Source: CAYSSG01 sp964433635
GTDB taxonomy: Bacteria > Atribacterota > Phoenicimicrobiia > Phoenicimicrobiales > Stramentimicrobiaceae
Assembly (NCBI GenBank): GCA_964433635.1
Contig: CAYSSG010000008.1
Span: forward strand, 1-63,252
Length of the DNA stretch: 63,252 nt
Direction of reading: 5' to 3'
Shown: positions 8,742-15,994 of the stretch, piece by piece
Layout: the number at the start of each line of letters is the position of its first letter
Numbering within the stretch: the first letter of the stretch is position 1
Notes under the pieces: generated by a model
Database searches by the model: none
The model's input: the letters and a program-made list of their open reading frames with translations, nothing else
Told to the model about the DNA's origin: nothing
Program-made: the position numbers and the translations under genes

Positions 8742-9000
8742 GAAAAAAGATTTGGAGGATATTTCTTTTGAAGATTCTCTAAAAAAATTAGAAAAAATTG
8801 TGGAAGAATTGGAAAAAGGCGAACTTAATTTAGACGAAGCCCTGAAGTTGTATGAGGAGGGAATTCATTTCTCCGATCAATGTTTGACAAAACTGAATGA
8901 ATCGAAACAAAAGGTGGAAAAACTGACCAGAGAAGGAGAAGAAAAATACCATACTGAGTCTTTCTCCATGAAAAATGAAGCTGAGGATCAGAACGGTTAA
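8731..9000 (+). CDS. xseB: Exodeoxyribonuclease VII small subunit
   Basis: Small helical subunit that binds the XseA coiled coil. The signature SFEDSLKKLEKIVEELEKGELNLDEALKLYEEG is present in pieces over residues 13-45. Length is 89 residues. ATG at 8731 is preceded by AAGGAGG inside the xseA end. The next gene begins on the base after its stop codon. Confidence 0.94.
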   Translation: MTSKKKDLEDISFEDSLKKLEKIVEELEKGELNLDEALKLYEEGIHFSDQCLTKLNESKQKVEKLTREGEEKYHTESFSMKNEAEDQNG

Positions 9001-9861
9001 ATGAATTTAAGTAGCTATATGCTGGAAAAGAAAAAAATTATTGACCGATATCTGGATAAGGTGCTCCCCCTGGATCATCACCAGGATTCTGTGATACATC
9101 GTGCAATCCGTTACAGTGTTCTGGACGGAGGAAAAAGAATCCGGCCGATATTGACGATGATGGCTGCTGAATTACTGGATAATTCCTGGGAAAGGGTGTT
9201 ACCGGCTGCTGCCGGTATTGAGCTGATCCATACGTTTTCGCTGGTTCATGATGATTTACCCTGTATGGATAATGATGATTACCGGAGGGGAAAATTAACG
9301 AGCCATAAAGTATTCGGTGAAGGAATGGCTGTTTTAACCGGTGATGCCTTACTGGTCATGGGATTGGATTTAATCTGTCGGAATGCAGAAGTTGCAGAGG
9401 TCACAAAGGAATCGGTTATCCTGGTGTTGCAGGATATCCTGGCTATGCTGGGAATAGAGAAGATGTTAGGGGGACAGGTGGATGACATCAGCTGGCAAGA
9501 GGAAAACGAAAATCTTGATTCTCTCAGGAACATTTATCTGAAAAAAACCTCAGCATTGATTTGCGCATCATTGAAAACTGGGGCAATATTATCCCAGGCA
9601 GACCGGACGCAGATTGAAGCATTGAATAATTATGGTGAAAAAATTGGTCTTGCTTTTCAAATTACCGATGACTTATTCGATTTACAGCAGGATAAAAAAG
9701 ATGATAACAGACCTACCCTTCCAAAGATAATCGGGGTTGAAAAAGCAAGGGAAGAGGCATATCAATTCTGCCGGCAAGCCAAAGAAAGCATATCTCCTTT
9801 TGGAGATAAAGCGCAATTGTTTTATGAATTAGCAGATTTCATGATTAACCGTAAAGAATAG
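9001..9861 (+). CDS. ispA: Polyprenyl (farnesyl/geranylgeranyl) diphosphate synthase
   Basis: Trans-isoprenyl diphosphate synthase condensing isopentenyl diphosphate onto allylic diphosphates for quinone and undecaprenyl synthesis. The first aspartate-rich motif is DDLPCMD (D84, D85, D90). The second is TDDLFD (D223, D224, D227). GGKRIRP near residue 41 binds the homoallylic substrate. The 286 residues match the IspA type. The bulk of the residues just before the first motif (THTFSLVHDD-like) suggests a short C15 product, but chain length is inferred only. ATG directly follows the xseB stop; the only upstream site is GAGGA 13 nt away, so coupling to xseB is likely. Confidence 0.92.
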   Translation: MNLSSYMLEKKKIIDRYLDKVLPLDHHQDSVIHRAIRYSVLDGGKRIRPILTMMAAELLDNSWERVLPAAAGIELIHTFSLVHDDLPCMDNDDYRRGKLTSHKVFGEGMAVLTGDALLVMGLDLICRNAEVAEVTKESVILVLQDILAMLGIEKMLGGQVDDISWQEENENLDSLRNIYLKKTSALICASLKTGAILSQADRTQIEALNNYGEKIGLAFQITDDLFDLQQDKKDDNRPTLPKIIGVEKAREEAYQFCRQAKESISPFGDKAQLFYELADFMINRKE

Positions 9862-9889
9862 TATATAAGAGGAAAAGATAGGAGGTTCC

Positions 9890-10612
9890 ATGCTGAGATC
9901 CCATAACCGCAGATTTGATGAAATCAGACCGATCAAAGTGATCCGTAATTATATAAAATATTCGGAGGGTTCAGTATTAATTGAGATGGGAGATACCAAA
10001 GTAGTCTGTACGGCAAGTGTGGAGGAGAAAGTGCCCGTCTTTTTGCGTGGTACGCAGCGCGGATGGATTAGTGCCGAATATTCCATGATTCCCAGGGCAA
10101 ATCAGATACGTAATATCCGGGATTCTGTGAAAGGAAAGATTAATGGCCGGTCGCAGGAAATACAGAGATTAGTAGGCCGCTCCTTAAGAGCGGTAACAGA
10201 CCTGGATAAATTAGGACCAAGAATGATCTGGCTTGATTGTGATGTTTTACAGGCCGACGGAGGTACCAGAACAACTTCTATTATCGGTTCATTTATTGCT
10301 TTAATCGATGCTTTACAATATTTAAAAGCAGAAAAGAAGATTGAATCTGTTCCCGTAAAGCACTTCCTGGGAGCAATCAGCGTGGGGATTGTTGATGGGG
10401 AGATGCTGCTTGATCTGGAGTTTAAAGAGGATAGCCATGCACAGGTTGATATGAATATGGTCATAACAGACCGGGGAGAAGTGGTCGAAATTCAGGGTAC
10501 TGCTGAAGAACGTCCCTTTTCCATGAGAAATCTGAATCAATTAATCAAATTAGCAGAAAATGGTATTCAACAGGTTATAGAAAAGGAAAGGGAAATCATT
10601 GGAGATTTATGA
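9890..10612 (+). CDS. rph: Ribonuclease PH
   Basis: Phosphorolytic 3'-5' exoribonuclease that trims tRNA 3' ends. Family motifs include R-P-I-K-V near the start, GDTKVVCTASVEEKVP, R-G-W-I-S-A-E-Y-S-M-I-P and LVGRSLRAVTDL, followed by the DCDVLQADGGTRTTSI active-site region. It has 240 residues (E. coli 238). GGAGG at 9881-9885 precedes ATG 9890. The stop overlaps the rdgB start (ATGA), a pairing seen in many bacteria. The tRNA cluster downstream includes genes without encoded CCA, whose trimming would need such an enzyme. Confidence 0.97.
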   Translation: MLRSHNRRFDEIRPIKVIRNYIKYSEGSVLIEMGDTKVVCTASVEEKVPVFLRGTQRGWISAEYSMIPRANQIRNIRDSVKGKINGRSQEIQRLVGRSLRAVTDLDKLGPRMIWLDCDVLQADGGTRTTSIIGSFIALIDALQYLKAEKKIESVPVKHFLGAISVGIVDGEMLLDLEFKEDSHAQVDMNMVITDRGEVVEIQGTAEERPFSMRNLNQLIKLAENGIQQVIEKEREIIGDL

Positions 10613-11202
10613 CCAGATTCGTTCTGGCTACAAGGAATGCCGGAAAAATAAGAGAATTGAAAGATAAGCTGAAAGACTACCCGGTTACCATTGAAAGCCT
10701 GACTGAGTTTCCTGAAATTCCCGAAATAAAAGAGACCGGTAGAACGTTTCGCGATAATGCCATTATCAAGGCAAAGACAGTGTCTATATGGACCCATTTA
10801 CCTGCCATAGCAGATGACTCAGGCCTGGAAGTCGAGTATCTGAAAGGGAAGCCGGGTATCTATTCCTCCCGGTGGGGAAAGACTGATAGTGAAAGAATAG
10901 ATAAGATTATCCAGGCACTTCAAATGACGGAACCAGATCAGAGAAGCGCCCGTTTTAGATGTGTGATAAGTCTGGTCATTCCCGGCGGGCTGGTCTACAC
11001 CACAGCAGGAACCTGTAACGGCCGAATCATTTTATCACCGCAGGGACATTCCGGATTTGGATATGATCCGATTTTCATTCCCCATGGTTATGAGCTTACC
11101 TTTGCCCAGCTCGGTAATCATATTAAAAATCAAATCAGTCACCGTGCCATTGCCCTGAAAAAAATGATTCAGATTATCATTAATCATTACCATCTTGAAT
11201 AA
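10609..11202 (+). CDS. rdgB: XTP/dITP pyrophosphatase (RdgB/HAM1)
   Basis: House-cleaning nucleotide hydrolase that removes dITP and XTP to prevent their use in nucleic acids. Hallmarks: LATRNAGKIRELK at the N-terminus, IADDSGLEVEYLKGKPGIYSSRW around the catalytic acids, and GFGYDPIFIP plus SHRAIALKKM at the end. The 197 residues equal the E. coli enzyme. It overlaps rph by 4 bp. A promoter for the tRNA genes follows it. Confidence 0.96.
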   Translation: MTRFVLATRNAGKIRELKDKLKDYPVTIESLTEFPEIPEIKETGRTFRDNAIIKAKTVSIWTHLPAIADDSGLEVEYLKGKPGIYSSRWGKTDSERIDKIIQALQMTEPDQRSARFRCVISLVIPGGLVYTTAGTCNGRIILSPQGHSGFGYDPIFIPHGYELTFAQLGNHIKNQISHRAIALKKMIQIIINHYHLE

Positions 11203-11301
11203 TTCATCAGATTTTTCTATTGGGTACTTTATTTTCCTTTCATTTTTAATTATAATGGTATTGTCTGTTTCCCAGAGGAACAGGGACGGGTAGCCATTTT
11301 G

Positions 11302-11330
11302 TTGACTTATCATTTGATATACTATATAAT
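11302..11330 (+). promoter_or_regulatory. Consensus promoter of the tRNA cluster
   Basis: TTGACT (11302-11307), exactly 17 bp, then TATAAT (11325-11330), ending 10 bp before the tRNA-Pro gene. This is the best promoter match in this part of the window, as expected for stable RNA. A second TATAAT at 11251-11256 has no good -35. Confidence 0.75.
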
Positions 11331-11340
11331 ACACTTGTTT

Positions 11341-11418
11341 CGGGGTGTAGCGCAGTTTGGCTAGCGCACCTGCTTTGGGAGCAGGGGGTCGGAGGTTCAA
11401 ATCCTCTCACCCCGACCA
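11341..11418 (+). tRNA. tRNA-Pro (TGG)
   Basis: Full cloverleaf: acceptor CGGGGTG/CACCCCG, anticodon stem CCTGC/GCAGG with loop TTTGGGA, T-loop TTCAAAT, discriminator A and encoded CCA. Reads CCN codons. Confidence 0.97.
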
Positions 11419-11421
11419 TGA

Positions 11422-11497
11422 GCGGGAATAGCTCAGTTGGTAGAGCACTAGCCTTCCAAGCTGGTTGTCGCGGGTTCGAGACCCGTTTCCCGCTCCA
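11422..11497 (+). tRNA. tRNA-Gly (TCC)
   Basis: Cloverleaf with acceptor GCGGGAA/TTCCCGC, anticodon loop CTTCCAA, T-loop TTCGAGA, discriminator T and encoded CCA. It follows tRNA-Pro after 3 nt. Confidence 0.96.
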
Positions 11498-11637
11498 TAT
11501 GCTTTCATAATGAAAGATAATCTTTGTAGTTTAAAAATTGATATCCGGAATAACAGTCATATCTCAGAAAAGCACGTAAATGGCGAAAATTGAGATGACG
11601 GGTGGTATCTTCCCCGATCATCTTGAAGATGTAACCT

Positions 11638-11714
11638 GCGCCTGTAGCTCAACAGGACAGAGCAACGGACTTCTAATCCGTAGGCTGGGGGTTCAACTCC
11701 CTCCAGGCGCGCCA
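11638..11714 (+). tRNA. tRNA-Arg (TCT)
   Basis: Acceptor GCGCCTG/CAGGCGC, anticodon stem ACGGA/TCCGT with loop CTTCTAA, discriminator G, encoded CCA. It is separated from tRNA-Gly by 140 bp that hold small hairpins (for example CATCTT-G-AAGATG) but nothing recognisable. Confidence 0.96.
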
Positions 11715-11727
11715 TATAAACCTGTAT

Positions 11728-11806
11728 GGTGGGCGTAGCTCAGTCCGGTTAGAGCACTGGATTGTGGCTCCAGTGGTCATGGGTTCAAATCCCATCGCTC
11801 ACCCCA
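11728..11806 (+). tRNA. tRNA-His (GTG)
   Basis: Acceptor GTGGGCG/CGCTCAC, anticodon stem CTGGA/TCCAG with GTG anticodon, encoded CCA. The extra G at 11728 (position -1) opposite C73 (11803) is the tRNA-His identity element, so I include it. Confidence 0.96.
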
Positions 11807-11814
11807 TTTTTTGA

Positions 11815-11887
11815 GCGCTCGTAGCTCAACGGATAGAGCTGTGGACTTCGGATCCAAGGGCTGGGGGTTCGAATCCCTCCGAGCGCG
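11815..11887 (+). tRNA. tRNA-Arg (TCG), CCA not encoded
   Basis: Acceptor GCGCTCG/CGAGCGC, loop CTTCGGA giving anticodon TCG, T-loop TTCGAAT, discriminator G. The gene is followed by CTT, not CCA, unlike the four tRNAs before it, so CCA must be added after transcription. The outermost anticodon-stem pair (G-A) is mismatched. Confidence 0.92.
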
Positions 11888-11913
11888 CTTATCTTGATGG
11901 AAAATACAGTAAT

Positions 11914-12050
11914 TGGTCGTTAGTATTTAGTATATAGTGAATTGCTGGATAGTGATATTTTATTTATTAACTAACCAAAATAAATATCAGAGACTAACGA
12001 CAAAATACGAACGACAAATAAAAACATTATATTCTATACGCTATTCTAAT
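11914..12050. repeat. Degenerate AT-rich repeat element between tRNA genes
   Basis: GTCGTTAGT (11916-11924) is matched by its exact inverse ACTAACGAC at 11993-12001, with further ACGAACGAC and TATAC-type units to 12044. The 11-mer at 12034-12044 is the inverse of 1535-1545, before rimO. This looks like a dispersed, decayed repeat family. There is no coding capacity. Confidence 0.45.
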
Positions 12051-12088
12051 AAAGGGTTATCGGGGATAACTTTCTCCGACAATATAAT

Positions 12089-12161
12089 GGGCCGTTAGCT
12101 CAGTTGGCAGAGCACCTGACTTTTAATCAGGGTGTCACAGGTCCGAATCCTGTACGGCCCA
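12089..12161 (+). tRNA. tRNA-Lys (TTT), CCA not fully encoded
   Basis: Acceptor GGGCCGT/ACGGCCC, anticodon stem CCTGA/TCAGG with loop CTTTTAA, discriminator A. The next bases are CCT rather than CCA, so the last A must be added enzymatically. Confidence 0.95.
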
Positions 12162-12181
12162 CCTTAAATTGTAAGATGCAG

Positions 12182-12266
12182 GCGAGGGTGGTGGAATCGG
12201 TAGACACGCTGGATTTAGGATCCAGTGGGTAACTCCATGCGGGTTCGAGTCCCGCCTCTCGCACCA
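12182..12266 (+). tRNA. tRNA-Leu (TAG)
   Basis: Class II tRNA with a long variable arm. Acceptor GCGAGGG/CTCTCGC, anticodon stem CTGGA/TCCAG with loop TTTAGGA, discriminator A and encoded CCA. Last gene of the cluster. Confidence 0.96.
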
Positions 12267-12390
12267 GAATGTAACCTATAACCGGATTAAAGATATTATT
12301 CAATTTCTAAATACTGCTCATGAAATAATATGCTGACAGGTTAACAGTTAGACATGTTCTTTTATTGCAGAAAATGTTTATTCGTTTTTA

Positions 12391-12417
12391 CCGCAAAGAA
12401 TGTTTTGCGGTTTTATT
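12391..12417 (+). terminator. Intrinsic terminator after the tRNA cluster, before tig
   Basis: Perfect 7-bp stem CCGCAAA (12391-12397)/TTTGCGG (12404-12410) with a 6-nt loop, followed by TTTTATT. It ends 34 bp before tig, so it either closes the tRNA transcript or attenuates read-through into tig. No separate tig promoter is obvious in the remaining space. Confidence 0.7.
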
Positions 12418-12451
12418 ATGTTGGAATGAAAATAAGTGGAGGTAGAGTTGT

Positions 12452-13747
12452 ATGATCAATGTGGAGAAAGATAATCAGGAAGGAAATAAAGTTGAAGTAA
12501 AGGTAACCGTTGAACAGGAACAGGTTCAGCAGGAATTTAACAATATTTATCGTGAACTTTCACAAAAAGTGAAAATTCCCGGATTTCGTTCCGGTCGTAT
12601 TCCCGTAAATATTCTGGAGTTGAATTTAGGAAAGGAATATATCAATCACCAGGTTGCCGAAAAACTTATCAAGGACAGCTATTCAGATGCCCTTGACCAG
12701 AGTCAGCTGGACCCGATTGATGTTCCCAAAGTTGATCTTATCCAGATCGACAGGGAGAAACCGTTTATCTACAAGATGGTATTAGAGGTGAAGCCGGATA
12801 TCAGGATACCTGAATTGGATGGTATTAGCATTGAAAAGAAGTTACCGCAGGTTGAGGAAAGCCAGGTCAATGAAGATCTGGAAAATATCAGGGAAAGTCA
12901 TGGTAAATTAAAAGCGGTAGAGGGTAGAGAATCAAAGATGGGTGATTTTCTGGTCATCGATTATGAATCGTTTATTGATGATAAGCCACTTCCGGACGGG
13001 AAGAAAGACAAGCAATTAATACAACTGGGAGACGGTATGCCACCGGAATTTAATGAGGGCCTGGTCAGTTTGAAACCGGGAGACCAGAAGGAAATCAAAC
13101 TGAAAGTTCCGGAAAACTTCAAAGAAGGGAAGATGGCAGGAAAAGAGGTCACTTACCGGATTCAATTATCTGAAATCAAAGAAAAAGAGCTCCCCACGCT
13201 GGATGATGAATTTGCTAAAAGTCTGGGCAGTTACCAGAACCTGGAAGAATTAAAACAGCATGTCAGAAAACAACTGAATGAGCGGGCTAAATATCAGGCA
13301 GATATGGAATTCAGTGACACTTTAATGGAAAAAGTTGCCGAGAAATGTCATTTCGAGATTCCGGAAGTATTAGTGGACAAGCAGTTGGAAGATATGATGA
13401 ATCATTTGAAGGAAGATCTGAAGAGAAGAAATATAACGCTGGAAGATTATTACAAGATGATCAAAGCTGATGAAGCTAAAGTAAAAAAGGAATATCGAAC
13501 CATAGCTGAGAATCAGATAAAGAAGGAATTAATTATTGACAGGATCATTCAAGATGATAAAATAACTGCAACCGATCAGGAAGTGGAACATAAGATTGAA
13601 GAGATTGCCGAAAGTACCAATCAAAAATCTTTGAAGGTCAGGGCGATGTTTGAAAAGAATAAAACCCTGGATAACCTGAAGGAGCAGATAAAAAGGGATA
13701 AGGTGATTGAAAACCTTTCCCAAAAAATAAAGATTATTGAAAAATAA
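12452..13747 (+). CDS. tig: Trigger factor (ribosome-associated chaperone/prolyl isomerase)
   Basis: Binds near the ribosomal exit tunnel and shields nascent chains. The ribosome-docking signature is G44-F45-R46 in IPGFRSGRIP. A central FKBP-type PPIase domain spans about residues 150-245 (GDFLVIDYESFID..., PPEFNEGLVSLKPGDQKEIKLKVP), and a long helical C-terminal arm follows. The 431 residues match E. coli (432). ATG 12452 has GGAGGT 8 nt upstream. The order tig-clpP-clpX is the classical one. Confidence 0.96.
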   Translation: MINVEKDNQEGNKVEVKVTVEQEQVQQEFNNIYRELSQKVKIPGFRSGRIPVNILELNLGKEYINHQVAEKLIKDSYSDALDQSQLDPIDVPKVDLIQIDREKPFIYKMVLEVKPDIRIPELDGISIEKKLPQVEESQVNEDLENIRESHGKLKAVEGRESKMGDFLVIDYESFIDDKPLPDGKKDKQLIQLGDGMPPEFNEGLVSLKPGDQKEIKLKVPENFKEGKMAGKEVTYRIQLSEIKEKELPTLDDEFAKSLGSYQNLEELKQHVRKQLNERAKYQADMEFSDTLMEKVAEKCHFEIPEVLVDKQLEDMMNHLKEDLKRRNITLEDYYKMIKADEAKVKKEYRTIAENQIKKELIIDRIIQDDKITATDQEVEHKIEEIAESTNQKSLKVRAMFEKNKTLDNLKEQIKRDKVIENLSQKIKIIEK

Positions 13748-13760
13748 AGGAGATTTAATG

Positions 13761-14360
13761 ATGTATCTAGTACCCATTGTAGTAGAAAAAACGCCACAGG
13801 GAGAAAGATCCTATGACATATATTCACGATTGTTAAAGGAAAGAATTGTTTTTCTGGGCACAGTGATTGATGACCAGACAGCGAATATTGTGATTGCTCA
13901 GTTACTGTTTCTGGATGCCAATGAGCCGGGTAAGGATATCTTTATCTATATAAACAGCCCGGGAGGTTCGGTGAGCTCGACGATTGCCATCTATGACACC
14001 ATCCAGTATATCAAATCTGATGTTTCCACAATCTGTATAGGTATGGCTGCCAGCGGTGCTGCACTTATCCTTGCCGCAGGCACCAAAGGGAAACGATACT
14101 CCTTGCCGAATTCAAGAATTATGCTTCATCAACCATTGGGAGGTGCCCAGGGGCAGGTTTCCGATATTGAAATCCAGACTAAAGAATTATTAAGAATCAA
14201 GGGGAAGATCAATGAGATTTTGACCTTGCATACGAACCAGCCTATTGAAAGAATTGAGAAGGATACAGATCGGGACTTCTATATGAACGGCGAAGAAGCG
14301 AAGGCTTATGGTGTCGTAGACGAAGTCATTATCAAGAGCATTGTTGCTGAAAAAAAATGA
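13761..14360 (+). CDS. clpP: ATP-dependent Clp protease proteolytic subunit
   Basis: Serine protease that forms the double-heptamer barrel with ClpX. With ATG 13761 as start the triad numbers are canonical: S98 (AASGA), H123 (MLHQP) and D172 (DRDFYM). AAGGAG (13747-13752) is 8 nt from this ATG; the adjacent ATG at 13758 is also possible. The open frame extends back to 13737 inside tig, but that part lacks a site and does not belong. Product of 199 residues. Very little propeptide precedes MYLVPIVVEKT. clpX starts 14 bp later. Confidence 0.96.
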   Translation: MYLVPIVVEKTPQGERSYDIYSRLLKERIVFLGTVIDDQTANIVIAQLLFLDANEPGKDIFIYINSPGGSVSSTIAIYDTIQYIKSDVSTICIGMAASGAALILAAGTKGKRYSLPNSRIMLHQPLGGAQGQVSDIEIQTKELLRIKGKINEILTLHTNQPIERIEKDTDRDFYMNGEEAKAYGVVDEVIIKSIVAEKK

Positions 14361-14374
14361 TCGAGGTGTTGTGA

Positions 14375-15652
14375 ATGAAATGTTCATTCTGTGGAAAAGA
14401 TCAAAGTGAAGTACAGAAGATGGTCTCCGGTCCTGACGATATCAATATCTGCAGTGAATGCATTCAGATTTGTAATTATATTCTGAAGGAAGACCAGAAA
14501 AATGAAGCAGACAAAGATTTTACCATTAAGAATATCCCTATTCCTGAAGAAATCAAGGGTTATCTGGATCAGTTTGTCATTGGCCAGGAAAGAGCAAAGA
14601 AAATACTGTCTGTTGCGGTTTATAATCATTATCAAAGAATCAAAAGTAATTATGCCAGGATGCAGGTAGGAAAAAAGAAAAGGGATTCCCAAGATATTGT
14701 TGAGTTGGAGAAAAGCAATATTCTAATACTGGGACCAAGCGGTTGCGGTAAGACACTATTAGCCAGAACCCTGGCTCGAAAACTTGAGGTTCCTTTTGCC
14801 ATTGCCGATGCCACGACCCTTACGGAGGCAGGATACGTAGGTGATGATGTGGAAAATGTCTTACTGAAACTATACCATGCGGCTGATGAAGATGTTCAGA
14901 AGGCTCAGACTGGGATTATTTACATTGATGAGATAGACAAAATAGCGCGCAAATCAGAAAATCCATCGATAACCCGCGACGTGTCCGGAGAAGGGGTGCA
15001 GCAGGCATTATTGAAAATCGTTGAAGGTACGATTGCCACCATGCCTTTACAGGGCGGACGGAAACATCCTCACCAGAAGAATATTGAGATTGACACAACT
15101 CAGATACTCTTTATCTGCGGAGGGACCTTTGACGGACTGGAAAATATTATCAGAAGCCGACTGCAAACCCATCCCATCGGTTTTATCTCTGACAGGTACG
15201 AAGAAAAATATAAAGAGAACAATCAGGGTGATATTTTAAGGAATGTTCTTCCCGAGGATCTGGTAAAATTTGGTCTGATTCCTGAACTGGTAGGCCGATT
15301 GACAATCATTTCGACGATTGAGGATTTAGATAAAGAAGCTTTGATAGATATACTGACCAAGCCTAAAAACGCCATTACCTTGCAGTATCAACAGATTTTC
15401 CGCAATCAGGGCGTGTCACTTAAATTCACCCGTGCGGCATTGGAAGCAGTGGCGGAAAAGGCATTGAGCCGGAAAACAGGCGCCCGGGGACTACGCTCCA
15501 TTATTGAAGAATCCATGCTTGACATCATGTATCAGATTCCTTCCCGGAAGAATATCAGGGAATGCACCATTACGAAAAAGGTGATTGAAGATCATAAGAT
15601 TCCGATTTGCGTCGAGGATATACCCGGTGAGATAGAAAAGGAGACTGCCTGA
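14375..15652 (+). CDS. clpX: ATP-dependent Clp protease ATP-binding subunit ClpX
   Basis: AAA+ unfoldase that feeds substrates to ClpP. The N-terminal zinc finger has four cysteines: CSFC near the start and CSEC at about 27-30. Walker A is GPSGCGKT (120-127), Walker B IIYIDEIDKIA, and the pore loop GYVGDDVE is visible. The ClpP-binding loop (IGF) corresponds to IGFIS in the second half. The 425 residues are standard. ATG 14375 follows GAGGTG. Confidence 0.97.
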   Translation: MKCSFCGKDQSEVQKMVSGPDDINICSECIQICNYILKEDQKNEADKDFTIKNIPIPEEIKGYLDQFVIGQERAKKILSVAVYNHYQRIKSNYARMQVGKKKRDSQDIVELEKSNILILGPSGCGKTLLARTLARKLEVPFAIADATTLTEAGYVGDDVENVLLKLYHAADEDVQKAQTGIIYIDEIDKIARKSENPSITRDVSGEGVQQALLKIVEGTIATMPLQGGRKHPHQKNIEIDTTQILFICGGTFDGLENIIRSRLQTHPIGFISDRYEEKYKENNQGDILRNVLPEDLVKFGLIPELVGRLTIISTIEDLDKEALIDILTKPKNAITLQYQQIFRNQGVSLKFTRAALEAVAEKALSRKTGARGLRSIIEESMLDIMYQIPSRKNIRECTITKKVIEDHKIPICVEDIPGEIEKETA

Positions 15653-15681
15653 CCAGACAGATAACTTGCCTGGAATTGATA

Positions 15682-15710
15682 TTGACAACCCGGTACAATC
15701 ATAGTACGAT
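15682..15710 (+). promoter_or_regulatory. Promoter of the valS T-box transcript
   Basis: Perfect TTGACA (15682-15687), 17-bp spacer, TACGAT (15705-15710). Transcription would start near 15717, just upstream of the T-box leader. Confidence 0.7.
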
Positions 15711-15716
15711 AACATA

Positions 15717-15937
15717 AGTAATAGACCGGCATTGACGGGAAAGAGTAAATAGATCCAGAAGACTGGCTTTATTGAATGTCATCCCTGAGCTGAGTACTGA
15801 AACAGAGAGTAAGTTTCATCGGTTGCACCGTTAAGACTGTGTTAAGTGCCTGTTCTCATCTTCTTGCAGAACAGGAATTAAGGTGGTACCGCGACCCTTT
15901 TCGTCCTTAAAATAAGGAGGATGAAAAGGGTTTTTTT
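15717..15937 (+). promoter_or_regulatory. T-box riboswitch (valine) controlling valS, with short Stem I
   Basis: The conserved T-box sequence AATTAAGGTGGTACCGCG lies at 15876-15893. Its TGGT (bulge) is set to pair with an uncharged NCCA tRNA end having discriminator A. The terminator arms follow (15894-15930) and T7 at 15931-15937. Stem I: GGGA (15737-15740)/TCCC (15782-15785), then AAGAGTA opposite the specifier loop GAATGTCA (15774-15781), where GTC is the valine codon. Above this, AATAGA/TTTATT and CCAG/CTGG are closed by the 4-nt loop AAGA. When tRNA-Val is uncharged, the antiterminator forms and valS is transcribed. Stem I is only about 50 nt and lacks the usual distal bulge/loop that contacts the tRNA elbow. 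Confidence 0.93.
15894..15937 (+). terminator. Regulated intrinsic terminator of the valS T-box
   Basis: Long stem ACCCTTTTC...GAAAAGGGT with an inner GTCCTTA/TAAGGA part, followed by seven T (15931-15937). It is mutually exclusive with the T-box antiterminator, which uses the upstream AATTAAGGTGG strand. Confidence 0.9.
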
Positions 15938-15994
15938 ATGGTCACCCCTGAAAACATGTACGAAATAAGATAGAAACTCAGGAGGCTAAGATAT

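Noticed and set aside
11888..12060. Possible CRISPR-like repeats between tRNA genes
   Set aside because: Units are imperfect, short and irregularly spaced; no repeat-spacer pattern and no cas genes in the window.
12083..12088. TATAAT directly in front of tRNA-Lys
   Set aside because: It abuts the tRNA 5' end, so transcription would start inside the tRNA; most likely chance.
13737..13757. N-terminal extension of ClpP into tig
   Set aside because: AAGGAG lies downstream of this start, and canonical triad numbering (98/123/172) fits ATG 13761.
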